42,649 nt of DNA from Cyanobacteria bacterium SIG26 (GTDB lineage: Bacteria; Cyanobacteriota; Vampirovibrionia; Gastranaerophilales; Gastranaerophilaceae): the NCBI GenBank assembly GCA_015152555.1, contig SUTS01000015.1, positions 1-42,649 of the forward strand, read 5' to 3'. The position numbers were made by a program, and so were the translations under genes. Shown in pieces: positions 28,460-36,625 of this stretch; position 1 is the stretch's first letter, and each line of letters begins with the position of its first letter. The notes below the pieces were generated by a model that saw only the letters and a list, made by a program, of their open reading frames with translations, had not been told where the DNA came from and searched no databases.

Positions 28460-28614
28460 ATTATTAATCCCCAAATATTCCCCTATAAATTAATAAAAAA
28501 AATTAAAGAAAGGAAATTGACTTTTCTTTACAAAACTTAACAACAATATGTATATAAAGCAAACTTATTAAATTAAAAAACTTTATATAAATAGGATATA
28601 ATTTGGGGTATTTT

Positions 28615-29142
28615 ATGGGAACAAACATATCAGCAACAGCAATGACTTGCCAGGATATTGATAATTCAGAAAACTTCACCAACTATGGTGTTCGTTCTAC
28701 GCAAAAAATAGGTAATTTTAGTTTAGGTTCTGAAGCCGGAATATTTTCGTCAACTAAAGTTGATGAAAATACAAATGAAATTAGAACAAATTATGGTGTA
28801 TATACAGATATAAGAGGATCTATACCTTATGGTGAAACCTGTTTGAGTGGAGGTTTTAGAATAAGAACGAAAGAGGGTAATTCTCAATTTCGATTACAAC
28901 CAACAACAATAAGCTTTAAAGTCGGAGATAATACAAATATTTATGCAACACCTTATGGAGTAAGTAATCTTGATTATGCAACCGGAACTTTTAGCGACCC
29001 TAAAATCGGCTTTTTCGCGGGTGTCAATTGCAAATTACATTTTGGACCAAGTATATTCTGCGAATATCAAGCCTACGATATTTCAAAAATCAATCCGAGC
29101 AATTCAAGTATTAATATTGGTGTAAGTATTCCTTTAAAATAA
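28615..29142 (+). CDS. Hypothetical beta-rich protein
   Basis: 175 aa from the ATG at 28615 (an in-frame TTG at 28603 would overlap a TATAAT). Unrecognised. Alternating Gly/aromatic/polar strands (YGVRSTQKIGNFSLGSEAGIF, NYGVYTDIRGSIPYGETCLSGGFRIRT, KIGFFAGVNCKLHFGPSIFCEYQAY) with a final SINIGVSIPLK resemble the strands of a small outer-membrane beta barrel, but there is no signal peptide, so this is only a resemblance. TATAAT at 28597-28602 lies only 12 bp before the start, which would leave a very short leader if used. Confidence 0.6.
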   Translation: MGTNISATAMTCQDIDNSENFTNYGVRSTQKIGNFSLGSEAGIFSSTKVDENTNEIRTNYGVYTDIRGSIPYGETCLSGGFRIRTKEGNSQFRLQPTTISFKVGDNTNIYATPYGVSNLDYATGTFSDPKIGFFAGVNCKLHFGPSIFCEYQAYDISKINPSNSSINIGVSIPLK

Positions 29143-29230
29143 AAATGTAGAATCATTATATTGTATAGTTTTCTTTATTTAAATTATGTGCTAAAATCTT
29201 ATTGTTAGATGTTTAAATAAGAGGAAACAA

Positions 29231-29734
29231 ATGAAAAAATTACAGATAATTACTTTAGCTATAATCGTATCTACAGGTTTAGGAATATGCACAAATAAGA
29301 TTACAACCTACGCGGCGAACATCACCAAAACCGCTATTTCAGCACCATCAGCCCCACAAGTCGAATATACGGATGTAAATGCCCTTGAAATCGTTTCAAA
29401 CCCTTATAGATACATGAAACGCAACATTCGAATTAGGGGTAAATTTGATAAATTTTCAACATTAGGGTTGGATTACGCTCCTGCTATGAGATCGTCTGAA
29501 AAATATATCTCATTTTTAATCCAAAGACCGGATATCACTAATCATAATATTCCACTTTCTGAACTTAAAATTTTCTTAAAAAAAGAAGTTGCAGAAAAAA
29601 ACATTGACCTAGATGCCGGAGATGAAATCGAATTCACAGGGAGAGTGTTCTCAACAGCTTTAGGCGATGCTTGGATGGATGTTGATGAATTCAAAGTCAC
29701 CAAAAAAGTAAATCATAATTCGGATAAAAAATAA
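29231..29734 (+). CDS. Exported hypothetical protein, possible OB-fold
   Basis: 167 aa with a signal peptide (KKLQIITLAIIVSTGLGICT...AA, cleavage near 28-29). The mature part has a stretch typical of small OB-fold/tRNA_anti-like periplasmic proteins: VNALEIVSNPYRYMKRNIRIRGKF ... ISFLIQRPDI ... LDAGDEIEFTGRVFST. No catalytic motif. Ribosome site AAGAGGAAA. It lies 33 bp before the GH57 gene and may be co-transcribed with it. Confidence 0.65.
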   Translation: MKKLQIITLAIIVSTGLGICTNKITTYAANITKTAISAPSAPQVEYTDVNALEIVSNPYRYMKRNIRIRGKFDKFSTLGLDYAPAMRSSEKYISFLIQRPDITNHNIPLSELKIFLKKEVAEKNIDLDAGDEIEFTGRVFSTALGDAWMDVDEFKVTKKVNHNSDKK

Positions 29735-29767
29735 TAGTGTTTATTTAATATAGGTATGAAATAGATT

Positions 29768-32278
29768 ATGACAAACGGAAATAACAAAAAAATCGAAAAA
29801 TTTTTAACTATACACGGTCACTTCTATCAACCACCAAGAGAAAATCCTTGGTTAGAAGCAATTGAATTACAAGATAGTGCACTACCATTCCACGACTGGA
29901 ATGAAAGAATTTGCAAAGAATGCTATAATCCAAACTCAGTATCCAGAATCGTGGATAATAGAAACCGAATTCTTGATATCGTGAACAATTACGAATATAT
30001 GAGTTTTAATTTTGGCCCGACATTATTATCTTGGATGGAAGAGTTTGCACCATTAACTTATGAAAGAATAATAAAAGCAGATATTGAAAGCCAATCCCAA
30101 CATAACGGACACGGCAATGCTATGGCTCAAGTTTATAACCATATAATTATGCCGCTTGCAAACCTTAAAGATAAAGAAACTCAAGTAAAATGGGGTATTA
30201 GAGATTTTGAATACCGTTTCGGGAGAAAACCTGAAGGAATTTGGCTTGCAGAAACCGCAGTTGACGATGAAACGTTAAAAGTCTTAGTCGAAAACGGTAT
30301 TAAATTCACAGTTTTATCCCCTTATCAAGCTTTAAAAATCAGGAAGAAAAATACAAAAGATTGGCAAGACGTTAGCTGGGGAAATATCGACCCTGCAAGA
30401 TCTTATGAATACACAATTAAATCAGATACAAGCAAAAAAATCGATTTATTTTTCTACGATGGTGCGATATCTCGTTCGGTTGCATTTGATGAATTGCTAA
30501 CAGATGGTAATAAATTCATTAAACGTCTGAAAGAAGGTGTTTCTGAAGTCCGTGATTATCCACAACTTATTAACATCGCAACAGATGGTGAAAGCTATGG
30601 TCACCACACAAAATTCGGAGATATGGCATTATCTTATGTTTTAAAAATTAAAGCAGAAGATGAGGGTTTCAAAATTACAAATTATGCAGAATATTTAGAA
30701 GCATATAAAAGTGATTATGAAGCTGATATCAAACAAGCTTCTTCTTGGAGCTGTTTTCACGGAGTCGGTAGATGGAAAGAAGACTGTGGATGTTCAACCG
30801 GCGGCCACCCGGGTTGGAATCAAAAATGGAGAAGCTCTTTACGTAACGCTTTAGACTATCTAAGAGATGAACTGGTTAAAGTATTTGAATACGAAGGGCC
30901 TAAATACTTCACAAAAGATGTTTGGGAAGTACGAAATGATTACATTGAAGTAATCTTAGACAGAAGTTACTCAAATATCAGAAAATTCCAAAAAGACCAT
31001 TTCCAACCTGAATTAACAGAAGAAGAAAAAGTTAAAGGTATGGAACTGCTTGAAATTCAACGCCAAGCAATGTTGATGTATACAAGTTGCGGTTGGTTTT
31101 TCTCCGAAATATCAGGTATTGAAACAGTACAAATTATGAAATACGCAGCTCGCGCGATGCAATTAGCAGCAGGATTTACTGATGAAAACTTGGAGATAAA
31201 ATTCTTAGAAATATTAAAAGAAGCTAAAAGTAACATTCAAGAGTTCGGAACCGGAAAAGATATTTACGAAAGATTTGTAAAACCTTCTGTTGTTACCTCA
31301 AAACAAGTCGCTTGTTTATGGGCAATATCTTCACTTTACCAAGATTTTGAAGACGAAGAAGACGTTTATTGCTATTCTGTAAAATGTAACGATTACCAAA
31401 AAGCGACTAAAGGTAATGCGAACTTTATTATCGGAAATATTGAAATACGTTCTAAAGTTACACTACAAAAATCAAATCTGGTGTTTGCCTTAATGCAATA
31501 TGCTGGAGGTGATTTCCACTGTACAATTAAAGAATTTTCAACAAACAATGAATACCAAGAACTCAAAACTAATTTAATCAAAACATTTATGTTAAATCCA
31601 ATTACGGAAATCATTAGATCTCTTGATGAAAAATTTGGAAAAGAATATTTCACACTAAAAGATATCTTCATCGAAGAAAGAAAGAAAATTCTACAAATTT
31701 TATTAAAAGATCAATTAGCAAAATTTGCAGATACCTATAAAGGTATGTACCAACAAGGCAAAGGCTCAATTTATCACATGCAAAACCTTGGGCTGGAAAT
31801 TCCAAATGAATTTAAAATATCTGCAGCTTATGCGCTCAGCAAACGCTACAACGATTTATTAGCAAACTCAGATGGATTTGTAGAAAAAAATATCATTCAA
31901 GAAATCATGGATATAAACTTTGAAGCAAAAAAAATGAATATCCAAATCGATAAAACTCCATCAAATAAAAACTTTGCAAAGCGTATTAATACAAATCTAA
32001 TCCGCTTAACAAAAAGTTTTGAAATACAACAAGCAGATGCTATAGTTGAACTATTTGAAATCATTGAAAAACTCGATTTACAAATTGATATATCTGAATC
32101 TCAAAACATATATTACAACAAAATCTACCATAGAATCGGAGATATTATTGAAAACAATCTTGAAAACAAAAAAGAAAAAGATATCAAATTTATAAAATTA
32201 CTATTAGAAATCGGAGTAAAACTCAATGTCAACGTAGATTTCTATAAGGTAAAAATTGAAAAACTATGTTTGGTTTAA
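29768..32278 (+). CDS. GH57 family glycoside hydrolase with DUF3536 domain
   Basis: 836 aa. N-terminal GH57 barrel: TIHGHFYQPPRENPW (region 1), nucleophile Glu162 in GIWLAETAVD, acid/base Asp273 in ATDGESYGHH. The C-terminal half carries the DUF3536 signature (EIQRQAMLMYTSCGWFFSEISGIETVQIMKYAARAMQLA). GH57 enzymes are cytoplasmic retaining alpha-glucan hydrolases or branching enzymes; this two-domain type is not fully characterised to my knowledge. Given glgC, malQ and the GlgP-like gene in the same window, a role in glycogen shaping or breakdown is likely (inference). Strong terminator follows. Confidence 0.88.
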   Translation: MTNGNNKKIEKFLTIHGHFYQPPRENPWLEAIELQDSALPFHDWNERICKECYNPNSVSRIVDNRNRILDIVNNYEYMSFNFGPTLLSWMEEFAPLTYERIIKADIESQSQHNGHGNAMAQVYNHIIMPLANLKDKETQVKWGIRDFEYRFGRKPEGIWLAETAVDDETLKVLVENGIKFTVLSPYQALKIRKKNTKDWQDVSWGNIDPARSYEYTIKSDTSKKIDLFFYDGAISRSVAFDELLTDGNKFIKRLKEGVSEVRDYPQLINIATDGESYGHHTKFGDMALSYVLKIKAEDEGFKITNYAEYLEAYKSDYEADIKQASSWSCFHGVGRWKEDCGCSTGGHPGWNQKWRSSLRNALDYLRDELVKVFEYEGPKYFTKDVWEVRNDYIEVILDRSYSNIRKFQKDHFQPELTEEEKVKGMELLEIQRQAMLMYTSCGWFFSEISGIETVQIMKYAARAMQLAAGFTDENLEIKFLEILKEAKSNIQEFGTGKDIYERFVKPSVVTSKQVACLWAISSLYQDFEDEEDVYCYSVKCNDYQKATKGNANFIIGNIEIRSKVTLQKSNLVFALMQYAGGDFHCTIKEFSTNNEYQELKTNLIKTFMLNPITEIIRSLDEKFGKEYFTLKDIFIEERKKILQILLKDQLAKFADTYKGMYQQGKGSIYHMQNLGLEIPNEFKISAAYALSKRYNDLLANSDGFVEKNIIQEIMDINFEAKKMNIQIDKTPSNKNFAKRINTNLIRLTKSFEIQQADAIVELFEIIEKLDLQIDISESQNIYYNKIYHRIGDIIENNLENKKEKDIKFIKLLLEIGVKLNVNVDFYKVKIEKLCLV

Positions 32279-32286
32279 TAAACAAA

Positions 32287-32319
32287 ATTAAGGGTTAACA
32301 TAAAAGTTAACCCTTTTTT
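32287..32319 (+). terminator. Terminator of the GH57 gene
   Basis: AGGGTTAAC pairs with GTTAACCCT around a 6-nt loop, then a T-run. Confidence 0.9.
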
Positions 32320-32352
32320 ATATTTGTTATATAATAAACTCAGAGGTAAATT

Positions 32353-32709
32353 ATGTTATTAGAGTTTTTATATTCAAAAATACATCGTGCAACGGTTACA
32401 GATGCAAACTTAAATTATGTTGGTTCAATAACAATTGACGAGACATTATTAAAAGCTGCAAATATGAGAGAGTGGCAAAAAGTTGAGATTTTAGACGTCA
32501 ACAATGGTGAAAGATTTCAAACTTATATAATAAAAGGTGAACCAAATTCCGGCAAAATTTGCCTAAATGGAGCAGCAGCAAGAAAAGTGCAACCTGGTGA
32601 TAAAGTTATTATAGTCACTTACGCTCAATTTGAAGAAAATGAAATTGACGGATTTGAACCTACTGTTGTAATTGTTGATGATAACAACAAAATTATAGAA
32701 ACTAAGTAA
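32353..32709 (+). CDS. panD: Aspartate 1-decarboxylase
   Basis: 118 aa. Makes beta-alanine for pantothenate/CoA synthesis. The proenzyme self-cleaves between Gly24 and Ser25 ([10 protein letters not shown]) to create the pyruvoyl cofactor; [16 protein letters not shown] at the start, [20 protein letters not shown] and the C-terminal [14 protein letters not shown] are family signatures. AGAGG ribosome site; a TATAAT-like hexamer (32330-32335) lies just upstream. No panB or panC adjacent. Confidence 0.96.
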   Translation: MLLEFLYSKIHRATVTDANLNYVGSITIDETLLKAANMREWQKVEILDVNNGERFQTYIIKGEPNSGKICLNGAAARKVQPGDKVIIVTYAQFEENEIDGFEPTVVIVDDNNKIIETK

Positions 32710-32715
32710 AAGTAC

Positions 32716-32742
32716 TTGACGTTTTGTGAAAAAATCTATAAA
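32716..32742 (+). promoter_or_regulatory. Possible glnA promoter
   Basis: TTGACG (32716-32721), 15-bp spacer, TATAAA (32737-32742), 35 bp before the glnA ATG. The spacer is short, so this is only a candidate. No clear NtcA (GTA-N8-TAC) site seen. Confidence 0.35.
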
Positions 32743-32776
32743 CTAGAAGTTGAAAGTATAAAAAAAGAGGCTTTGT

Positions 32777-34141
32777 ATGACAGAATTCAAATACACAAGA
32801 TTAGATTCAAAGAATTTCACAAAAGAAGAAGTTAAGGAACTAATAAAAGAATATAATATCAAGTTTATAAAACTACAATTCGTAGACATAAACGGACAGG
32901 TTAAGAACTTAACAATCCCATCAGAACATATAGATAAAGCATTAAATAACGAGATGATGCTAGACGGTTCTTCAATTAAGGGATTTAGAAGTATAGAAAC
33001 TTCAGATATGTTTTTCCATCCTGACATCAATACATTCCAAATTTTACCTTGGAGAGGTCAAGATGGAATAAATTCGGCTAGATTAATTTGCGACATATAT
33101 AATGCAGATGGAACCCCATTTGAAGGTTGCCCAAGATGTAACCTAAAAAGAGTTATGCAAACCGCTGAAAAAATGGGGTTTTCAATGAATATCGGACCAG
33201 AAGCCGAATTTTTCTTATTTGCAAAAGATAAAGACGGCAATGTTACAACAAAAACCCAAGATAATGCCGGCTACTACGACGTTGGACCTGAAGACCTTGG
33301 AGAAGACGTAAGATCAGATATTGTATTAACATTACAAGAAATGGGGTTTGATATTGAGGCATCACACCACGAAGGTGCTGTAGGTCAACACGAAGTTGAT
33401 TTCAGGTATGCAGATATCCTGACAGCAGCAGATAACGTTACAACATTTAGAGTTGCGGTAAAAGCTATCGCCGCAAGACACAATTTACATGCAACATTTA
33501 TGCCAAAACCAATTTATGGTATTCAAGGTAGCGGTATGCACTGTAATGTTTCACTTTTTGAAGGTGATAAAAACGCATTTTATGATGAGAATGCAGAATA
33601 TCAATTGTCAGATAATGCAAAATATGCAATCGGCGGTATGTTGAAACACGTAAAAAGTATTACAGCTATTACTAACCCTACAGTAAACAGTTATAAACGA
33701 TTAGTTCCGGGATACGAAGCTCCTGTTTATTTGGCGTGGTCATTAGCAAATAGAAGTGCACTTGTAAGGGTTCCTGCAAAACGTGGCGTTTCAACAAGAA
33801 TTGAACTACGTTCACCGGATCCTGCTTGTAACCCATATTTAGCGTTTGCAGCTATATTAGAAGCGTGTTTGGACGGTATTAGAAACAAAATAGACCCACC
33901 GGCTCCTGTTGAAAGCAATATTTATAAGCTAACAAGCAAAGAACGTAAAAAACAACGTATAGATGCGCTTCCAGGTAGTTTAGCTGAAGCATTGGAACAC
34001 TTAGATAAATCTTTAGTAGCTCAAGCTGCTTTAGGGGAACATATTCACAAAGAATTTATGACATCTAAGAAAAAAGAATGGGATTCCTTTAGGACTTACG
34101 TTTCTCAATGGGAATTGGACAAATATTTGGAAAGATATTAA
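32777..34141 (+). CDS. glnA: Glutamine synthetase type I (GSI-alpha-like)
   Basis: 454 aa. Forms glutamine from glutamate, ammonia and ATP; cytoplasmic dodecamer. Signatures: VDINGQVKNLTIP, MMLDGSSIKGFRSIETSDMFFHPD, GPEAEFFLF, HHEGAVGQHEVDFRY, KPIYGIQGSGMHCNVSL, NSYKRLVPGYEAPVYLAWS. The region NIYKLTSKERKKQRIDALPGSLAEAL is like the GSI-alpha group of Firmicutes and Thermotoga rather than the NLYDLPPEE adenylylation site of GSI-beta, so control by adenylylation is unlikely. AAAGAGG ribosome site; strong terminator behind. Confidence 0.96.
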   Translation: MTEFKYTRLDSKNFTKEEVKELIKEYNIKFIKLQFVDINGQVKNLTIPSEHIDKALNNEMMLDGSSIKGFRSIETSDMFFHPDINTFQILPWRGQDGINSARLICDIYNADGTPFEGCPRCNLKRVMQTAEKMGFSMNIGPEAEFFLFAKDKDGNVTTKTQDNAGYYDVGPEDLGEDVRSDIVLTLQEMGFDIEASHHEGAVGQHEVDFRYADILTAADNVTTFRVAVKAIAARHNLHATFMPKPIYGIQGSGMHCNVSLFEGDKNAFYDENAEYQLSDNAKYAIGGMLKHVKSITAITNPTVNSYKRLVPGYEAPVYLAWSLANRSALVRVPAKRGVSTRIELRSPDPACNPYLAFAAILEACLDGIRNKIDPPAPVESNIYKLTSKERKKQRIDALPGSLAEALEHLDKSLVAQAALGEHIHKEFMTSKKKEWDSFRTYVSQWELDKYLERY

Positions 34142-34145
34142 AAAC

Positions 34146-34172
34146 AAAAGACCTCTTGCGAGGTCTTTTTTA
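34146..34172 (+). terminator. Terminator of glnA
   Basis: AAAAGACCTC / GAGGTCTTTT stem with TTGC loop and a T-run, 5 bp after the stop codon. Confidence 0.92.
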
Positions 34173-34225
34173 TACCGATAGCCCATTTTGGCAGTTCTGA
34201 AATCAGACAGGGATAAAATATTTTT

Positions 34226-34252
34226 GTTGGGTTTCACCCAACCTACGTACCA
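34226..34252. repeat. REP-like palindromic element
   Basis: GTTGGGT-TTC-ACCCAAC, a perfect 7-bp stem with 3-nt loop (34226-34242), followed by CTACGTACC. On the minus strand it reads GTAGGTTGGGTGAAACCCAAC, a style of short palindromic extragenic repeat common in cyanobacteria and other bacteria. It could also be a small terminator for either strand. Confidence 0.45.
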
Positions 34253-34260
34253 GATATTTT

Positions 34261-34293
34261 TGTGTCCATTCTGTGTCCATTCTGTGTCCATTT
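34261..34293. repeat. Three tandem 11-bp repeats
   Basis: TGTGTCCATTC twice, then TGTGTCCATTT, directly head to tail, in the gap between glnA and tRNA-Lys. The unit is not a multiple of 3, so it is not a coding repeat. Confidence 0.85.
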
Positions 34294-34371
34294 TTGCATA
34301 AAAATGGGGTATTTTTTTGTATTTTGTTGCAATTAGAAATTGAGGTGGTATCATGCATGGTATAAGGTTTT

Positions 34372-34444
34372 GGGCGTGTAGCTCAGTCGGTAGAGCAGTT
34401 GACTCTTAATCAATTGGTCGTGGGTTCGAGTCCCACCGCGCCCA
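34372..34444 (+). tRNA. tRNA-Lys (anticodon CTT)
   Basis: 73 nt. Acceptor GGGCGTG pairs with CGCGCCC (one G-U), D-arm GCTC/GAGC, anticodon stem GTTGA/TCAAT with loop CTCTTAA (anticodon CTT), T-arm GTGGG-TTCGAGT-CCCAC, discriminator A. CCA is not encoded. Reads AAG (Lys). The last 16 nt of the tRNA and 13 nt beyond are duplicated 200 bp downstream. Confidence 0.97.
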
Positions 34445-34657
34445 AGTTTTACAAAGTAAAACCAAAATCGTTCCAAGTGGGACGAGAACCACAAAGCGAG
34501 AGCTTTGTCTTAGGTTCGAGCGGATTTTGCGTAGGGCGAAGCGTAGCGTAGACCCGTAAGGTGTGAGGTTTTTGTGAATGTCAGCGAAGCGAAATGAACA
34601 CTAAACCGAACTCAGCAAAATTCAAGACAGTCCCACCGCGCCCAAGTTTTACAAAGT
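34429..34657. repeat. 29-bp direct repeats of the tRNA-Lys 3' end around a 171-bp insert
   Basis: The 29 bp at 34429-34457 (the last 16 nt of tRNA-Lys plus 13 nt) recur without mismatch at 34629-34657, an offset of exactly 200 bp. The 171 bp between are visibly more GC-rich than the flanks, contain no ORF, and can form hairpins: TCGTTCC/GGGACGA (34468-34485, one G-U) and ACAAAGC-GAGA-GCTTTGT (34491-34508), plus a distant pair ATTTTGC (34524-34530)/GCAAAAT (34615-34621). This is the layout left by site-specific integration at a tRNA 3' end, but no integrase is nearby. Confidence 0.8.
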
Positions 34658-34762
34658 TTTTACAAAATAAATGAAAATTTATCAAAATAGATTCTTCGCC
34701 ATAAAGGCTCAGAATAACAACAAAAGTAAGTGTTTTAGTTTAAATAAGAAGGGGTATATTTT

Positions 34763-36625
34763 ATGGTATGTACGTTAGACAAAAATAAAATCAGTACAGT
34801 AAAAAAAGCATTAAAAGCTTTAGGTAAAAAGAACTTTGTATTCATTATGCATAACGGAAGTTTTCCGGCAATAGAAGGCGAAAACACAGGTTTTGGTACA
34901 ATTAACTCAGTGGCAGGTAAAAACTTTATTGATTACGCATCAGGTTTATTTGATGCAATCCAAATGGGTCCTGCAGGCAAAACAAAAACGTCAGATTCAT
35001 CACCTTACACAGGGACAATCTTTTCAAATAATCCGTTATTCATTGATTTAAAAGAATTAACAACCGCAAAGTGGTATAAAATATTATCCGAATCAACATT
35101 TAACGAAATAGTAGAAAACAACCCAAACAAAGATACCAACAAAACAAGCTATTCCTACATTACAAAAAAACAATCGCTTGCATTATCTGAAGCTTACGAT
35201 AATTTTATTAAATTAAATGACAAAGCATTAATGCAAGAATTTGAGAGCTACAAAACAGAAAACGATTCTTGGCTTGATAAAGACAGTTTGTATGAAGCAT
35301 TATCAATAGAACACCAAACAGATTATTGGCCAAATTGGAAAAGCAAAACAGATAAAAACCTATTCAATCCAAAATCTATAGAAGAAAAAATCGAATTTGG
35401 CAAAAGAATCGAAGAAATTTCTAAAAAATATGCTAAAGAAATTGATGAATACAAATTCATCCAATTCATATTAAACAAACAAAATTTAGAAACAAAAAAA
35501 TATGCAGATTCTAAAAATATAAAAATGATTGCAGATAGACAAGTTGCATTCTCAGACAGAGACAGCTGGGCATATCAATCACTATTTTTAGACGGTTGGT
35601 GTTTAGGCTGTCCACCGGATTATTTTTCAAAAGATGGTCAAGCTTGGGGCTTCCCAGTAATGGACCCTGAAAAAATGTACAACCAAGACGGCACGTTAGG
35701 TGAAGGCGGAATTTTAATGAAAAACTTATACAAAAAAATGTTCCGTGAAAACCCTGGTGGTGTAAGAATTGATCACATTGTCGGTTTGATTGACCCTTGG
35801 GTGTACAAATCAGGTAAAAAACCTATGCCGGAATATGGTGCAGGCCGATTATACTCTTCACCAGAACATCCGGAATTATGTAAATATGCGATTGCCAAAA
35901 TCGAAGATTTAGACCAAACTCAAACCGCAGACAAAGAAAAACGTGTTAAAAATCTTACCGACGAACAAATAAAATTATACGGCAGGTTAATAGAAAAAAT
36001 CGTCATAGCCGCTGCAGAAGAAGAAGGATTAACAAAAGATGCTATTGTTTGCGAAGACCTAGGAACCCTAACAAATCCGGTTGCGGCAGTAATGAAAAAA
36101 TATGACTTACTAGGAATGAGATTGACACAGTTCACAGTTCCAACAGAAGAATCTGACCCATATCGCTGCAAAAACATAACAGAAAGATGCTGGGCAATGG
36201 TAGGAACTCACGACAATAGACCCGTAACATTGTGGGCAAAATCTTTAGTTCATACACACGACGGTTATCTACACGTTAAAAACTTAGTTGAAGATTTATT
36301 CGCAGAAGAAAATGACAAAGATAGTATTATCGTTAAAATGACTAATGATGAAGAATTCTTAAAAGAAACTAAATTGGTTGAATTATTTGCCTGCAAAGCC
36401 GAAAACATCCAAATTTTCTTTACGGATTTTTTCAATATGACACAAACCTATAACACTCCGGGAACATCAGGTGACAAAAACTGGAGTTTAAGACTTCCGA
36501 ACAATTTTGCACAAATGGAAACAATAAACCTTCCTTTATTATTGAAAAAAGCAATAATTGCTCGTGGTAGCAAATTTGCAAACAATAACAAACAAATCCT
36601 TGAGGAGTTAGATGAGATTTTATAA
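34763..36625 (+). CDS. malQ: 4-alpha-glucanotransferase (GH77)
   Basis: 620 aa. Transfers alpha-1,4-glucan segments between chains; acts in maltodextrin/glycogen turnover in the cytoplasm. Catalytic residues: nucleophile Asp337 (GGVRIDHIVG), acid/base Glu431 (IVCEDLG), Asp484 (GTHDNRP). Also DGWCLGCPPDYFSKDGQAWGFPVMDPEKM, the GH77 block for the substrate cleft. The N-terminal 200 residues are divergent from E. coli MalQ. GAAGGGG ribosome site. The 3' end overlaps the next gene by 14 nt. Confidence 0.93.
   Translation: MVCTLDKNKISTVKKALKALGKKNFVFIMHNGSFPAIEGENTGFGTINSVAGKNFIDYASGLFDAIQMGPAGKTKTSDSSPYTGTIFSNNPLFIDLKELTTAKWYKILSESTFNEIVENNPNKDTNKTSYSYITKKQSLALSEAYDNFIKLNDKALMQEFESYKTENDSWLDKDSLYEALSIEHQTDYWPNWKSKTDKNLFNPKSIEEKIEFGKRIEEISKKYAKEIDEYKFIQFILNKQNLETKKYADSKNIKMIADRQVAFSDRDSWAYQSLFLDGWCLGCPPDYFSKDGQAWGFPVMDPEKMYNQDGTLGEGGILMKNLYKKMFRENPGGVRIDHIVGLIDPWVYKSGKKPMPEYGAGRLYSSPEHPELCKYAIAKIEDLDQTQTADKEKRVKNLTDEQIKLYGRLIEKIVIAAAEEEGLTKDAIVCEDLGTLTNPVAAVMKKYDLLGMRLTQFTVPTEESDPYRCKNITERCWAMVGTHDNRPVTLWAKSLVHTHDGYLHVKNLVEDLFAEENDKDSIIVKMTNDEEFLKETKLVELFACKAENIQIFFTDFFNMTQTYNTPGTSGDKNWSLRLPNNFAQMETINLPLLLKKAIIARGSKFANNNKQILEELDEIL

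Noticed and set aside
31393..31671. Antisense frame of 92 codons in the GH57 gene
   Set aside because: Shadow frame with no ribosome site or recognisable domain.
34031..34354. Minus-strand open frame of 107 codons next to tRNA-Lys, possible integrase remnant
   Set aside because: It runs over the end of glnA, its terminator and the 11-bp tandem repeats, with no recombinase motif (no R..H.R..Y). The frame is a by-product of AT-rich sequence.
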